Below, one piece after another: positions 10,290 to 22,200 of a stretch of 64,000 nt of DNA (within the stretch, counting starts at the first letter, position 1; the number at the start of each line of letters is the position of its first letter). This DNA is from Galerina marginata. Its lineage: Eukaryota; Basidiomycota; Agaricomycetes; Agaricales; Galerinaceae. The position numbers and the translations under genes were made by a program. Under the pieces are notes generated by a model. The model was not told the origin of the DNA, made no database searches, and saw only the letters and a list, made by a program, of their open reading frames with translations. The stretch covers positions 620,001 to 684,000 of the forward strand of contig JAECYW010000018.1 of assembly GCA_023014335.1 (NCBI GenBank). The letters are read 5' to 3'.

Positions 10290-11519
10290 CAAGTTCTTAT
10301 TATGACTATCGACGCGTCGTCAAATAAATTGTATCAGCTGTTTAATCTTTAGCGTTGGCGACACACGCACCTAGTATAAATATCGATGCCTTCCATTTAT
10401 TTAATGGAGAGCACGTTATTATAAGTTACCTCCTGTTCCAATGGTGTAACCGCCAATAATGTCAAGGAAAGCAATCCTCGATCACCCCAGCCAGAGCCTC
10501 CATCTCCATTGCGGCTGCGACACGTTCTTTATCATTCAGTTGTTTGGTCACTGTAGAGTCTTCAGGATCACAATCTCCATTTCAAAGAAGGATAAACTCA
10601 TTGGTATCGATAGAATTATAGCTTCCCTCCGTGAACGAGACAAAAAGTCGGAATCGAGGCGGCAGACAGCGCTCCAAACGCACCCGAATGGCGAGGCCTA
10701 GACGTATACCGACTATTAGTCTCAGACTTAGCTGGAGAAGACCAAGAAAGCCTTTGAATTCTTGCAAGCCGAAGATGCGCACGGACCGATAATATGCGCC
10801 GCACCGCAGTGCGGGGTCGTAGGCGTGAAAAGAACGCGAACGTTGTTTCCGGTCACGCTGATACCCTCAGGGACAATGACACGCAGCTCCTCAAGTGTGG
10901 ATGGGAGTTCCGGGTCGTGAATGTGCCTTAGCAAGCCTGCCAGTGCGTTCAAGCTAAAGTTAGAGAGCGACAAAACTGGGAGGTGAGAGAAGGCGGCACC
11001 GAAGATCTCCTGCGCGTCGAACTCTTCTACTAGCTCGGTCGACGGGTCTTCGTTGCTGTCGGTGGTCTCAGTAGCATAGACCCAGAGATTCTCTATATTG
11101 GAGAGGTTGATGAATCTTTCGGATTCAAGGTCACCGACTGTGGCATAGACTTTGGCATCGGGGTTGAATATCTTGCCACCTGCTAAAGGCGGGGTCCCTA
11201 CCATGCGATATATATTTCGTCGTCAATTTATTGGGAAATATATCACAAGTCCACTTACGTTCCTCGACAATGGCACGCTTTGACGGAATTTCGTTCGAGA
11301 TGGTCCACATTGCGGAGTGCTCGCAGGGGTCGGATGCTGCTGTAAACTTGACCAGGGAGTCAGAGACAAAATTGTGATATTTGTTCCTTGTTTGGCCCCG
11401 ATGCACGCCGGTACCGGTTCCGCCTTTCCCGGCCTTCCTTTGACGTCCGGAATTCCGAGCATCACAATGATGGAAAGAGTGATGGTAGAGTAAATATAAA
11501 AATTGTTTGATAATAACAT
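10290..11519 (-). pseudogene. Decayed F-box-family copy A
   Basis: Minus-strand remnant. The best-preserved part (10728-11204, 158 aa) contains ERFINLSNIENLWVYATETT, EEFDAQEIFGA and AGLLRHIHDPELPSTLEELR, segments that recur in copies at 26.3 kb, 34.65 kb and 48.4 kb. Upstream pieces carry EPVPACIGAKQG, shared with the 26.1-kb copy. The 3' flank (10300-10370, TTGGCGACACACGCACC) is also shared with 35170-35260 and about 47840. The N-terminal F-box is missing. By comparison with 25.9-26.5 kb I place it in the F-box-like repeat-rich family of Agaricomycetes; function unknown. Confidence 0.65.
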
Positions 11520-11737
11520 TCAGCTTGACTGGATTGACTTTGAATGGGTTGGCCTGGTCCAGTTCGTCAAAGACTACTCAAAGTATGGGACGCGACGTTG
11601 GCCAGCTCAACTACTAGTAACATCACAAAGCTTCATCATTGAGAAAGTATGCATGGCATTGCTTAAACATTCGCCAATCCTATCAAAAATGTAATACTCT
11701 TCGAAGGAAATCAGGTTCGTCATGGCTGTCCCATTGT

Positions 11738-12938
11738 CTAAATAGCAAAATCCTTCAGACCCTCCCAACCAGGTAGATTAAACATCTCGGGGAGTTTTTT
11801 CCACAGATCTTCCCGACATTCGTTGTATTTGGCTCGGACGGCCTTCGCACACCTCGGGCAAAGTCCAGCAAGCTCTGTCTGTTTTAAAGGCGCAAGGAGT
11901 GCACCAGTGAGAATGTCATGCTTCCAAAGAGGGAATTCCTCCACAGCCTTGACCTGTTTGTCCATGCACGCCCTCAAAGTCGTACATCCATTTGCAGCAT
12001 TTGCAGCATTTGCAGGCAACAGGTCGCCGTTACGTTTACGCCAAAGTCGGAAGTTGCCATTGACCGCCCGTATGATGCTTTCGCGCCCAATCATACAATT
12101 CTCTCGGGCCTCTATGCATAAATCCAGTATCGACGTTGTGGGAAGAAAACTTTTCTGTTGGGTCACAAGTGGGTGGTTCCGAAAAGAATTAGGATCGGTT
12201 CACTTTATTCTGGGAAACCGTCACTGACCAAATCAAAACCAGCCAGAACACAACGAAGATAAGCTGCTGGTAGGATGGAATGCACCGACTGCTCATGTGC
12301 CAAGTTAATGATGTCAACATAATCACTGTATTTGCCGTCCATATCCATCGCTTGGTAGATTTCGACGCCTGTAATTTTTTCCCAACCTGCCAGTGTCGTT
12401 GGGTGGTCAAACCGGAGTCGTCTGAGACCTTCAGCAACGAGGTGGTCAATTTCGTACTTCTTCCCGAGGCGAAGGAGGATGGAAATGTTAGACAAGGTCA
12501 TCGGCTCGATCCAGTTATGTACCCTGAGAAATTTTCAGAAAGACTGCAATTGACGAACGGATGCCCGGGAAAAAAAAATGCTTACTTGACGCCATGGTAG
12601 ATAATGGAGATTATGTGTTGGATTTCAACAGCTTTATCCCACAAGTGCACCAAAGGACATCCATTGACGTGTTCGACTGCGTCTGCAGAGTCCTCCTGAC
12701 GTTCGTTTGCAATATTTGACATGTCTCGAAAGACGTTGGAATGGAGGGAAAGGACAGAAATGTGAACTCGGAACTGAATTTGCTCTGCTTGAAGAACAAC
12801 ATCGCCGTCTTCGAACCAGAACTCTAAACAGCGCGTTATTACGTCTGTTACTTCTCCCTCTCCCACCTGAGCTTTCGGATCCGGTGGGTTGTCCTTTTTT
12901 TGTGCCTGCAAAGGCGGGGGAAGCGATTCGGTAGCCAT
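11738..12938 (-). CDS. BTB/POZ-domain protein, intact
   Basis: Three exons (12586-12938, 12229-12523, 11738-12154) join in phase to 354 aa. BTB core: FWFEDGDVVLQAEQIQFRVH, LSLHSNVFRDM and NGCPLVHLWD at about residues 30-120, then LLRLGKKYEIDHLVAEGLRRL and IINLAHEQSVHSILPAAYLR. This layout is common in basidiomycete BTB proteins, which are thought to mediate protein-protein contacts. The last ~135 residues contain LCPRCAKAVRAKYNECREDLW, a conserved C-terminal block of the same family. An upstream in-frame ATG at 13103 exists, but the paralog at 60.5 kb supports the start at 12938. Cellular role unknown. The second copy is decayed and sits next to a decayed HET gene. Confidence 0.88.
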
Positions 12939-15108
12939 CTTTGGGGAGGGCAGTTTTGTGCTGAGATGGTTGATAAGCCTCCCGCTATTGAGTTGGAAGG
13001 TAGCGAATAGAAATTCACCAAGAATAGATTCGTAGTTTTTGTTCGGCGTCGTTTCGTACAACGATAGAAACGCGTGCTTGAAGTGTGTGGGGCTGGATAA
13101 CACTTCAAGGAGTTCGTTTGAACAGCGGGAAAGCCAGAGGTTGATTGAGAATCAATGGAATATTGATTTTAGAATGGTTTGAATGGGCTAAAAACACGTA
13201 TTTAACTGGGGAACTAAAGACAAGTTCCCTTCCCTATTTATATTAAAAACCCTCTACTCCTATTTCTCCTTTCGTTTCCACCCACCTCATCGTCCTCATG
13301 CTCCAGGTGAGCTTCGCGTACCTTTCCACCAGGTGCTAGCTTCTATTCGTCGCCTCGTTTCAGCTGTTTTCCTCATTTTCTAGTAAGCGGGACCCCGCCA
13401 GGAACTCGTTTCCATGTTAATTATACGTTTGAAGTACCGCGGCAGGCTTCATTGCAGGGCGCCGGCGCTTATTCGAAGTCCGGCACACTGATGAAGTCAT
13501 TTGCACAATCGACCTTCGACGGCTTCCGTGATCGACGGGGTCCTTCGATCTACAAAATATATCTTCTTCAATTTTACCGATGGCCGCCGAGTCGAGATTT
13601 GCTGATGGTATTGCGGTATTGCTAAACCTCGGCTTGGCGGTCCCGAATCATTTGGAAATTGAAATAGCGCCCACGCGGACACTCGAAGCTAAGTCCGTTA
13701 TCGATCTCAATGCTGTGTCGTTCCTCACAGTCGTTCCTGGCTGGCGCTTCTTTTAAACTTCCTCTCCTCGTTGTTGTCGCTTCTCCAATATTCCATCTCT
13801 TCATTCGTCTCGCCTCTGAGGCATCTTCCCCTTTCATCAGGCCGATATCTTTGTTCCGACCGTCATTAGCCATGCGCTATTTTTCTCGGTTACTAAGTTC
13901 CTGGACTTCCATTTCTTCTTTTGCAACGCTTGTTCTTGGGCTTCTGCTCCCTGGAATCTCTGATCCACGCGGTCTTGATGCTAAGTATGTCATCTTGGAA
14001 GTCTTTCTCTTTCGCGTGCAATCCTGTCTCGGTATTGCTTTCTTCCTACTCGGATGTTTGCTCTTGGACTGTGTTCTGCGGTCGTCTTCTGTCCGATTCT
14101 TGTAATAGCGTCATGTGTAATATATTTGCCAGGCATCCTCGGGTGTCTTGTCCGTTAATCCAATGCGTGCACACAGCACATCATGGTGCACATGTAAAAT
14201 TTATTCTTTCTGATGGGACCATCATGGGAGGCCCGATAGCTATTCTCATGCCGTAGTCTGTCTACAAGTAAACAGAAATAAGAGGCGTAAGCTCAGCAAT
14301 CTAGTAGTACTCAGGAATACCTTGGTGGAAGAGGGCGTCTTTCAATTGTTCACTTGGAGCGTTGGGCGCTTAAATCGTGGTCGAGCAAATGCTAAGTCTA
14401 ATCTCTGCCGGGTCGAGCACCAAAATAAGACGGGTCTGAAATGATTATAGTGGCCGTTGCGGTGCTGAAAATCTTTTTGTACAATTTTCTGAACGCTTTG
14501 CAAGGTGTCAAAGAACAAATACTGTATTCAGCTTGTCAACAGAGGCCGACACATTCCATTCGTAAACTCACCATGACGAAATTTTTGCAACAGGAACAGG
14601 GATAGGAAAGTACGTTCGCATGAGCGAACGGAATCATATTCGAAAATTTGAACTCACATAATGCTGAGCTAAAAGTTGCTACATGATACTAATCATAAAC
14701 CGAGAATAAGTACCCAGACGAATTTTATTTTAGTGCAGATCCTGCTTGAGCAGCAAGATACCAAGACCTGGATTCAAAAACAAAGAAAAGAACAAATCTC
14801 AAGCGGCGGACAGAGAACGTTGCTACGTATACGTATACGGTAGGTAGGGTAAGGAACCAGAAAAAGCAAGGCAAAGAACGCGTCAACAACCCAGGTGGCT
14901 GCCTATTAAAAGAGAGGCTGATGGGGATTCGGGTGAGGTCAATATGGATATCGATATGTATACGAGTCAGAACGGAACGGAATGGTATGCGGGTGGATAT
15001 CTATGTATGTATGTGTATTTACTCGAACAGGGACAGGGAATTCGAAGACGCCGCATCTAGGCTGCGATGGGGATAAGCACGGCACTGGACACTAACGGGA
15101 CGCGGAGC
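12939..15108. other. 2.2-kb gap without a supportable gene
   Basis: 13200-13400 is pyrimidine-rich, promoter-like DNA upstream of the BTB gene. An open frame at 13710-14105 (+) is hydrophobic but driven by CT-rich composition and has no recognisable domain. 14750-15108 is probably the 3' UTR of the EB1 gene. TACGTATACG and ATGTATGTATGTG microsatellite tracts are present near 14825 and 15003. Confidence 0.5.
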
Positions 15109-17391
15109 CTAGAACGTCTCCTCTTCGTCGACGGGGGCGGCAGTTTCGGGCACCTCGAATCCTTCCTGTAGGCAAAAATAAACAATGGAGTGTTAGTAGC
15201 GTGCAGGTATGGATATGAGCGAAAGCAAGGTTGAAAGATAAGAGAGAAAAACAGACAGGAAATAGAAGAATATGAAGAAGGCGAATAATTCAGAAAGAAA
15301 ATGAGGCCGCTTCAACGATGCGCAAAATTCATAGATGATCAGGCCATTCCAGTAACAAAAAAGACTGAAAATTCTCAGGCGCAGTAAAGCGCAGGCGAGC
15401 GTGTATGCGCGACCCATGCAAACCAAAGCCGGGGGTTCAAAGCGAATTAGAAGACAAACGCAAATGAACGAAAACGGGAAGCGACATGACCGAGCGAAAG
15501 GGAAGAGCCAGCGCACAAAAACACAAACTCGGTAAATCAAACCCAACCAAGACTCAGTCGAAACCGGGAAAATAATTGAACGCAATCACGAAAATAGATA
15601 TGCAACATGGAAGAAACAGAATGGAAAAAAACGATGTCACCCGGGCGAGGTCATGGAGGGAAGTAGGACAAGCGCCGATGTCAGTACCAAGTACCGAGAA
15701 GGCAGATCCTCTTACCGCAGGTGAAAATAACCCCCAACGTAAACTGAGGGCGCGAATAAAGAAGAACGTGCGAGCACGACAAGGTAAGAATAAGAAGAAA
15801 GCAAATCAGCCGCCACATGCTCATGCTTACACCCATTAAACTAAGATGAACCCAAAGATCACACGGACGTGGATGAAACAAATAAACGAGAATGTAATGG
15901 ATCAGAAAATAAGTTTGAGGCCATCCAAGACCCCCTAAAAAAAGCAACAGGGTATGACAGAGGAAAAGCAGAAGCGAACAAACGCGAACGAGAAGACGAG
16001 CAAGGAAGCGGGGCGCAGGACGCATAGTGGGCAGAAATCCCGACAAACCTAAGCCACCCCAACCAAAAACATTTCCAAAGAAGAAAAGAAAGCACAGAAC
16101 CAAAACTCACCTCAGTAGAATACAAGATCTTTTGGATCTCCCGAAGAGTATGATCGTCCTTCCCATCGCCTTCTAGCACCTCGATCTGCTGTTGGACGAG
16201 GATCTCGATGTCGCGGAGCTGTGTTGGGGTAGAGATTTAAGAGGGATGGGGGTGTCAGTGAGGTTATAGCAAAGGAGAAGGAAGAAAGCGGAAAAGAACA
16301 AGCTAGGACTGGCCAAAGAAGCAATGGAAGATGAATAAAACGGAAGGAAATCGGAGTCAGGACATCAACCATCGCGCTATACCTTACACCCTCCATGCGA
16401 CAATGAGAAGAACAGTCGGAAGGATGAAAAACATCACGCAAAATTGGCACCAAAACCAAAACTAAAGTCCAAAAAGAAAACCCACCTTCTCGAAATAAAA
16501 GTCCCTCTCCTTCTCCAACCCCTCCAAATGCGCCGACAACTCCTTCACCTGCGCTTGCAGCTGCAGCACCGCCTCATTCGACTGCCCCAAGCCCGAGCCC
16601 GAGCGGAAGCCGCCCACCGGTGTCCGCCCGCCCGTCGCCCGCGCGCCCATGCTGCCGGATGTGTTGTTGCGCACGGACGCGGAGGACGAGGACCCAGACG
16701 CGAGAGGCGCGATTGTGGCTGGCGCCTCGAGAGCCGCGCCTTTTCTGCGCGCGACGGCGTCGTATCCTTGTCCGCCGTAGTTGGAGTCCCAGAAACGTTT
16801 CATCCATTGGAGGAACTCGAGGTTGTCCCTGGGGGTTTTGGGTACGGGTGCGGGTGAGTTGGAGCACGCGATAGTGGCGATCGATGTATCAAGAGCAGGA
16901 GAAAAGGAGGAAACGATAGGTCAGTTTGGTGTCGTGCCACCCGACGAGGAATGGTACGCACTGCATTTTACATTTGACGAGCTTCTCCACGGGTATAGGC
17001 TGCGAACAAACGAGGTAAGTACACAACATTGACAGAAAGTGGTCGTTGTGAGGAAGATGGCAGCAAGCCGGGGATCGATCATCAGGGTGGCATTGTCGAG
17101 GACTTGCCTTGTCGATCTTCTTGGCCTTGAAGACGTTCTGCATGACCTTGTAGTTCGCAACGTACTCGTACTCGTGCTTCGCGTTCATCTTGACCCTGTT
17201 CATCGGCAGATCGCCTTCACTCACCCTAACATTCAGCAAAGGAATTGGAGCAGAGATGGGCGCGACTGACCATAGATTGAGTCGAGAATCTGGCAGTATG
17301 CGCCACCAGAACCGCACTGCTCGACCTTGGTGTAGTTGATCTGCAGGAGCTCGTTGAGCCAGCTGAGTAGATCCGTGCGTGAAGCTGTCAT
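15109..17391 (-). CDS. EB1/Mal3-family microtubule plus-end binding protein
   Basis: Six exons (17271-17391, 17108-17214, 16962-16999, 16486-16828, 16111-16218, 15109-15165) total 774 bp, or 257 aa, close to animal EB1 (~268). The N-terminal calponin-homology domain spans about residues 1-110 (LLSWLNELLQINYTKVEQCG; NRVKMNAKHEYEYVANYK; IPVEKLVKCKMQDNLEFLQW). A Ser/Gly-rich linker follows, then the EB-homology coiled coil (LEKERDFYFEKLRDIEILVQ), then an acidic tail ending EEETF, comparable to the EEY/F tail that recruits CAP-Gly proteins. The protein should track growing microtubule ends. Exon 2 ends AG|GCAAGT, a GC-AG intron. The last intron is long (945 bp). A CGT microsatellite sits just upstream of the ATG. 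Confidence 0.95.
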
Positions 17392-17393
17392 TG

Positions 17394-17420
17394 TCGTCGT
17401 CGTCGTCGTCGTCGTCGTAA
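17394..17420. repeat. CGT trinucleotide microsatellite
   Basis: An uninterrupted CGT array directly upstream of the EB1 start codon, in the presumed 5' UTR. Confidence 0.85.
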
Positions 17421-17529
17421 GGTGGCACGCCAAATATTTTCAACTGACAGCTCGACCCTACTTTAGGGTTTGATCTTTTCTCCTTCCCTCTGCCACTATC
17501 CTGCTCACTCAGCTGGCCACCTGGACTGT

Positions 17530-17965
17530 TCCATTTCCACAGGTCTTTGGGCGTCCAAATACAAATATGCGTTGTGCGGCGAGTTCGACTGTTTCAATTC
17601 GCCAGAACCCTGTACGTTCTACGCGAGGACGGAACAGGCTGGTGTGAATGATACGTTCCACCACCCATCCGCGCAACGCCAGCCTCTGTATTTACGACCA
17701 TCTGGCTTGTCTGGGTCTCTAAAATCACTCTATCTTGACAGGTCTATGGGTATCAAATACAAATATGCATTGCGCGGAAAGTTCCAAGGTTTCAATAAGC
17801 CGGATCTTGTCTCCTCAGGCGGTCGCTGTCTTCTAGGAGGCTGGAGCAGTACATTCTACCTGAGGACGGAGCCAGGCTGTTGCGCTTGAATGTCGACTTC
17901 TCCGGGCAACGCTAGTCTTTGTATGTACGACCCATCTCGCTTGTCTATCGTCTCCCTTTTTGCAA
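17530..17965. repeat. Diverged tandem duplication, unit about 200 bp
   Basis: The segments at about 17537-17725 and 17735-17960 align: both contain CAGGTCTnTGGG followed by AAATACAAATATGC, then a TTCTACG/CTACC..GAGGACGGA stretch, then a TACGACC.ATCT.GCTTGTCT end. An open frame (17470-17889) runs across both and repeats KYKYAL-G-F-FN, but its start and function are not supported. It may be a decayed gene. Confidence 0.6.
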
Positions 17966-18343
17966 AGGTGTTTTCGAATTGCTGTACTCTGCTGCACAGA
18001 AACCTATCGAATTGGGTACCCGTCTCTGAGCTGTCTTCGAGCAGGTAGGCTAGTGTCGCTCCATACCGCGTACTGAGTCTACAGCGTTAAATTCGATATA
18101 CACCTACTTGGCTGACTTCCGACTATGGCCGAACCACCGACTACGAAACAACATCTATTCTGGCCGACGACATTGCGCCTTCCTGAGAAGGAATCCACCT
18201 GTGATCGATTGCCTCGCATGTCCCCGCAGTACTCGAGTGCGATTGACCAAAGTCAACTCTTTCGACTGGTCCAGCCTTCCAACCTGCTGCGTCCTCTTCC
18301 TCTTCTCCTTCTCCACTTTCCGTTCGCGTGTCATCAATCTTGC

Positions 18344-18874
18344 TTATAAACTAGCTGGATCGGACTTGAATGAATGATTTAGGACCAGGCTCAGTGACTG
18401 CACTTCTCCAATATCAGATTGGCCGAATTGTCTATTCAACTTACTATCAGCTCTGTTTTGAATAGCTACTCGGCCTGCTTGCAGTGTCACTGAGGGGCCA
18501 AAAATCATCGCGCTCGAGGCGAAACCAAACACACCGTGATCGTCCATAAAGTCGATTCTGTCCAGTCGTGCAGCCAATGCTCTCTCTATGTATCCCAGAG
18601 CCTTCGTTCTTTGGGTCTTATGTTTGGGACCTTGGCGAAATAATAACCATATTTCGAACACCGTGGCATTTCTTTGGTACTTTGGTACCCCGCATCCATC
18701 ATAAAATGGGCTAGATGGCGTAACGGAGAGACAGGAAAAACCTAGGAGACGGCCTGGAGCTTGCTTCTTTACCTCAGGAATGAAATTTTCCAGGTAAGTA
18801 CTGCGGCATTTTATGACACAGAGATTCGAGAGTTGCGCTAACTGGTCCCAAACCCACAAGTCAGCTGAAGCCAT
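18344..18874 (-). CDS. Hypothetical 176-aa open frame
   Basis: Uninterrupted single-exon frame, MASADLWVWDQLAQL to SFKSDPASL, of mixed composition with no signal peptide, membrane segment or known motif. It lies tail-to-head upstream of the Argonaute gene, on the opposite strand. No paralog occurs in the window. It could be real or a remnant of a larger gene. Confidence 0.3.
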   Translation of the reverse strand: MASADLWVWDQLAQLSNLCVIKCRSTYLENFIPEVKKQAPGRLLGFSCLSVTPSSPFYDGCGVPKYQRNATVFEIWLLFRQGPKHKTQRTKALGYIERALAARLDRIDFMDDHGVFGFASSAMIFGPSVTLQAGRVAIQNRADSKLNRQFGQSDIGEVQSLSLVLNHSFKSDPASL

Positions 18875-19223
18875 AATGATCCATCACTTTTGGCGCTCCA
18901 TTAAATCTACATCTCAGCCACTTAGGGAGGTTCTGCTTCAGTCCATCCATTGACTACCTGTGTCAAAGAGGTCAAATCTGAACAGCTTCACGCAAGGTTC
19001 GAATATTTAAAATTATACCTCTTGTTCGTGCCCCACAACTGATCATGAGATTAGATCCCTTAGATAACGACCTCAACGTAACCTTCTCGAGCTTTCTCGA
19101 TCCTCACTCTATAAATAAGGATCCTTATCGATCATCAGAGCAGGGCGATCGCGATAAGGCACAGCATTGCAAGATCTATAAAAGCTGGGCATTCCATTCG
19201 GAGGGAATTCAGGATTCTAAGAC

Positions 19224-22200
19224 ATGCCCCCCCGAAACGCAACAGACCGCGGCGACCACAGAGTGGGGCGGGGAAATCCCGCCCCCTCTCGTGGTCGAGG
19301 TGGTGATGCTGGTCGTGGAGGCGTGTCCAGTGACCTACCTGTCCCCCCTGCCCCTTTTCGTGGTCGAGGTGGTCGTGGTCGTGGTCGTGGTGGTCGTGGT
19401 CGTGGAGGCGCCGGCTTGCAGGGCGGCCCTCCAGTTCCAGCTCCAGCTCCAGCTCCAGTCCCTGCTCCCGTTCCCGCTGCTGTTCCCGTAGCCACAGACC
19501 CCCAGAACGGACCACCAAACCGTGGCGGGCACAGGGGCAGGCCAGCAAATCCTGCCTATCCGCGTGGTCGGGGCCGCGGTCGCGGTCGTGGTGCAAGCGG
19601 CGGGAGTGGGGGTCAGCCCGGCCAGGCTCCTCCCTCCGCGCCACCGACCAGCCTCCTTAGTGGGCTTCCCTCTGGTAAGCTTGAGCTACTTTAGATATCG
19701 TGAATAAGATTCGAATTTTCCGACTGAATAACCTCTGCCAATTTGCGAAGAACGTATTACGGCGGTTTGTGTCAAGCGCCCAAACTTTGCTACGAAAGGG
19801 AGGATATTTCAGATTCAAGTCAATTCTTTCAAAGCGAGTATCGTTGAAGAGCAAGATGCTATTTTCCAATACGACGGTGCGCGAGCGTGTTTAATCTCAA
19901 CTGCCATGGCTAAAGCTGCTAAACTTTGAATATGTTAACTAGTCGGTGAGTTATTACTACACAGGTTCAATGTTAGTCAATGTCTTACTATCGACTATGT
20001 TAGTCATTGGGAGCGATAAAAACCCTGCTCGGTTGAATATGGAGTTGTTCAGAGCCTTACAACTCCAGGAAACTGAGGTTTTCACTCCAAAGATAGTATA
20101 CGACGGTCAAAAGATCGCGTTTTCGTCTCACGAGCTTCCTTTGGGAGACGAGGGGCGTCGCCAGGTATGATACATGTACGCTGATCATGACTTCTTCTTA
20201 ACACAGTCACTCTACCGTCAGTTTGATGTCTCTATCCCCCGACCGGCAGGGAGTGGCTCGGACGGTTCCACTCGCCCGCCCAAAGTGCACCATATCACAC
20301 TGAAACTGGTAGCGAAGCTCAATCCCAAGTAGGTTTCATACCCTTTCATTTAATATCACGATCTACGAGTCACTAAATGGGTGAGATAGATTACTCCAGG
20401 AGTATGTCAAAGGCGAACAGTCGACCACTGAGAAAATCTCGAGTACGATAACGGTAGACATTCTCAATTATAGTATTCTTTGGCGACTAGTACTGATAAC
20501 TTGGGTTCTTGAAGGCGTACAATGTCGTCATTCGCATGGAACCGAATCAGAACCACCCATTCAACAAGCGTGCCTTCTTCACCTCGGTGGATAGGCGAGC
20601 TATAGGTGGTGGAATTGAACTCTGGCGCGGCATTTTCCAATCCGTCCGCCCAAGTATCGGACAACTTGTCGTCAACATTGATATCACCACCGGCGCAATG
20701 TACAAGGAAGGCCCCCTCATCCCTCTCTGCATCGAGCTCCTGGGCCGCCCGCTCTCTACCCCTCCTGCGTTGCTGTTATCTCCAGTTGATGCTAATGGCA
20801 GACGAAAGCCCAACTATGCCAAGGACGTCCTTAGCAGATTGAAAAAGTACCTGGTAGGCCTCCGAGTGCTCGTACGAACGACCGGGTCCAAGCCTCGTAC
20901 TATTCGCGGTCTCAGTGAAGAAGGCGCAAACACGCTCTCATTCCGAATGCGTGAGGGGGGTACCATGACTGTGTCGCAGTATTTCCATAGCGTGGGATTG
21001 CCTTTGCAGTGCCCTACTATAATCTGCGTTCAGGTCTGTATTTTCCCCTTGAAGACGTATTCATGTCCAATTAAACAAGCTTCATTCAAGATTGGAGCCA
21101 AGGCTATGATCCCGTTGGAAATGTGCAACGTCCTGCCTGGTCAGATCTTCAGACACCAAATCCCCGATGCCAAGATGCGAGATGTTCTAGCGTACTCGAC
21201 GATGAAGCCGACCGAGAAGCTTGCCAAGATCAAGGCCGGTCTCCAGGTATTGTTCATACCCTCTGGGAGTCAACTTTGTCTTAATTTTTCTTCTTCGCAG
21301 GACATGCAGCACGGGCAATCTAACTATGTCAACCAGTTCGGCCTGAAAATCGACACCGAACCTCTCAAGATCGACGCCAGGATTCTTGACCCGCCAAAGC
21401 TCAGGTATGGCAATGAAGGTGCTCAGCCAACCGTAGTAAGTTGATTATTCCCATCAATTCTGACATTCAAATGCCTTACCCTTTCTCGAGGTACCACGGG
21501 ACGGGGCTTGGAACATGTACGGTACTCACTCTCTCTTATTAAGGCGTATAACTAATTTTACCTGTCTCAAAGGCTCAGTAAAAGATTTTACCGACCGGCG
21601 CGTATTGCTCGCTGGATGATGGTGATTTACGACAGTCGATTCAACAACGCTGCCTGCGTCGAGGCTACGCAGGGTTTCTTGGCCGTCTGTGAGAAATTCG
21701 GTATGCATGAATGATATTATTATTAGCTGAGAAAAGAGTCTGTTCTGATGCCCAGCCAGGTGTGGAAGTCGAGAACAAATCCCCGTTGAAGAAATATGAG
21801 AATGGTCAAGGGAACATCGACAAGGTGCGCACAGATATTTGGTAGTCATAATAGTCTGGCTGATGCGTGTTTCACTGCGTCCAGCAACTCAGCGCTGCAT
21901 GCACCGAGTCCGTGCAAAAGCAAGGCGGCCTGCCGACTTTAATGATGGTTATCTTACCGGAAGGAGGCGGAAACATCTACACAGCAGTCAAACAGTAAGT
22001 TGCCGGTATTTATTGTACTTCGCGTTCTTCTCCTGACAATGAACCATTCATCAGCTTTGGCGATGTAACGGTTAGTGTCGCCTGTGTGCTTTCTGTACTC
22101 TTTTTAAATATGCGAAGATGGGAATCCCCACCCAATGCCTTAGGTCTCTCAAGTGCGGCCGTGCGAGGGAACAGTATTGGGCCAACGTCCTGTTGAAGCA

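Noticed and set aside
13710..14105. Hydrophobic 131-aa plus-strand frame
   Set aside because: Composition of a CT-rich tract gives Leu/Ser/Phe-rich sequence. No signal-peptide logic or recognised motif.
16444..17269. Long plus-strand frames across the EB1 locus
   Set aside because: They are antisense to EB1 exons with strong, family-consistent coding on the minus strand.
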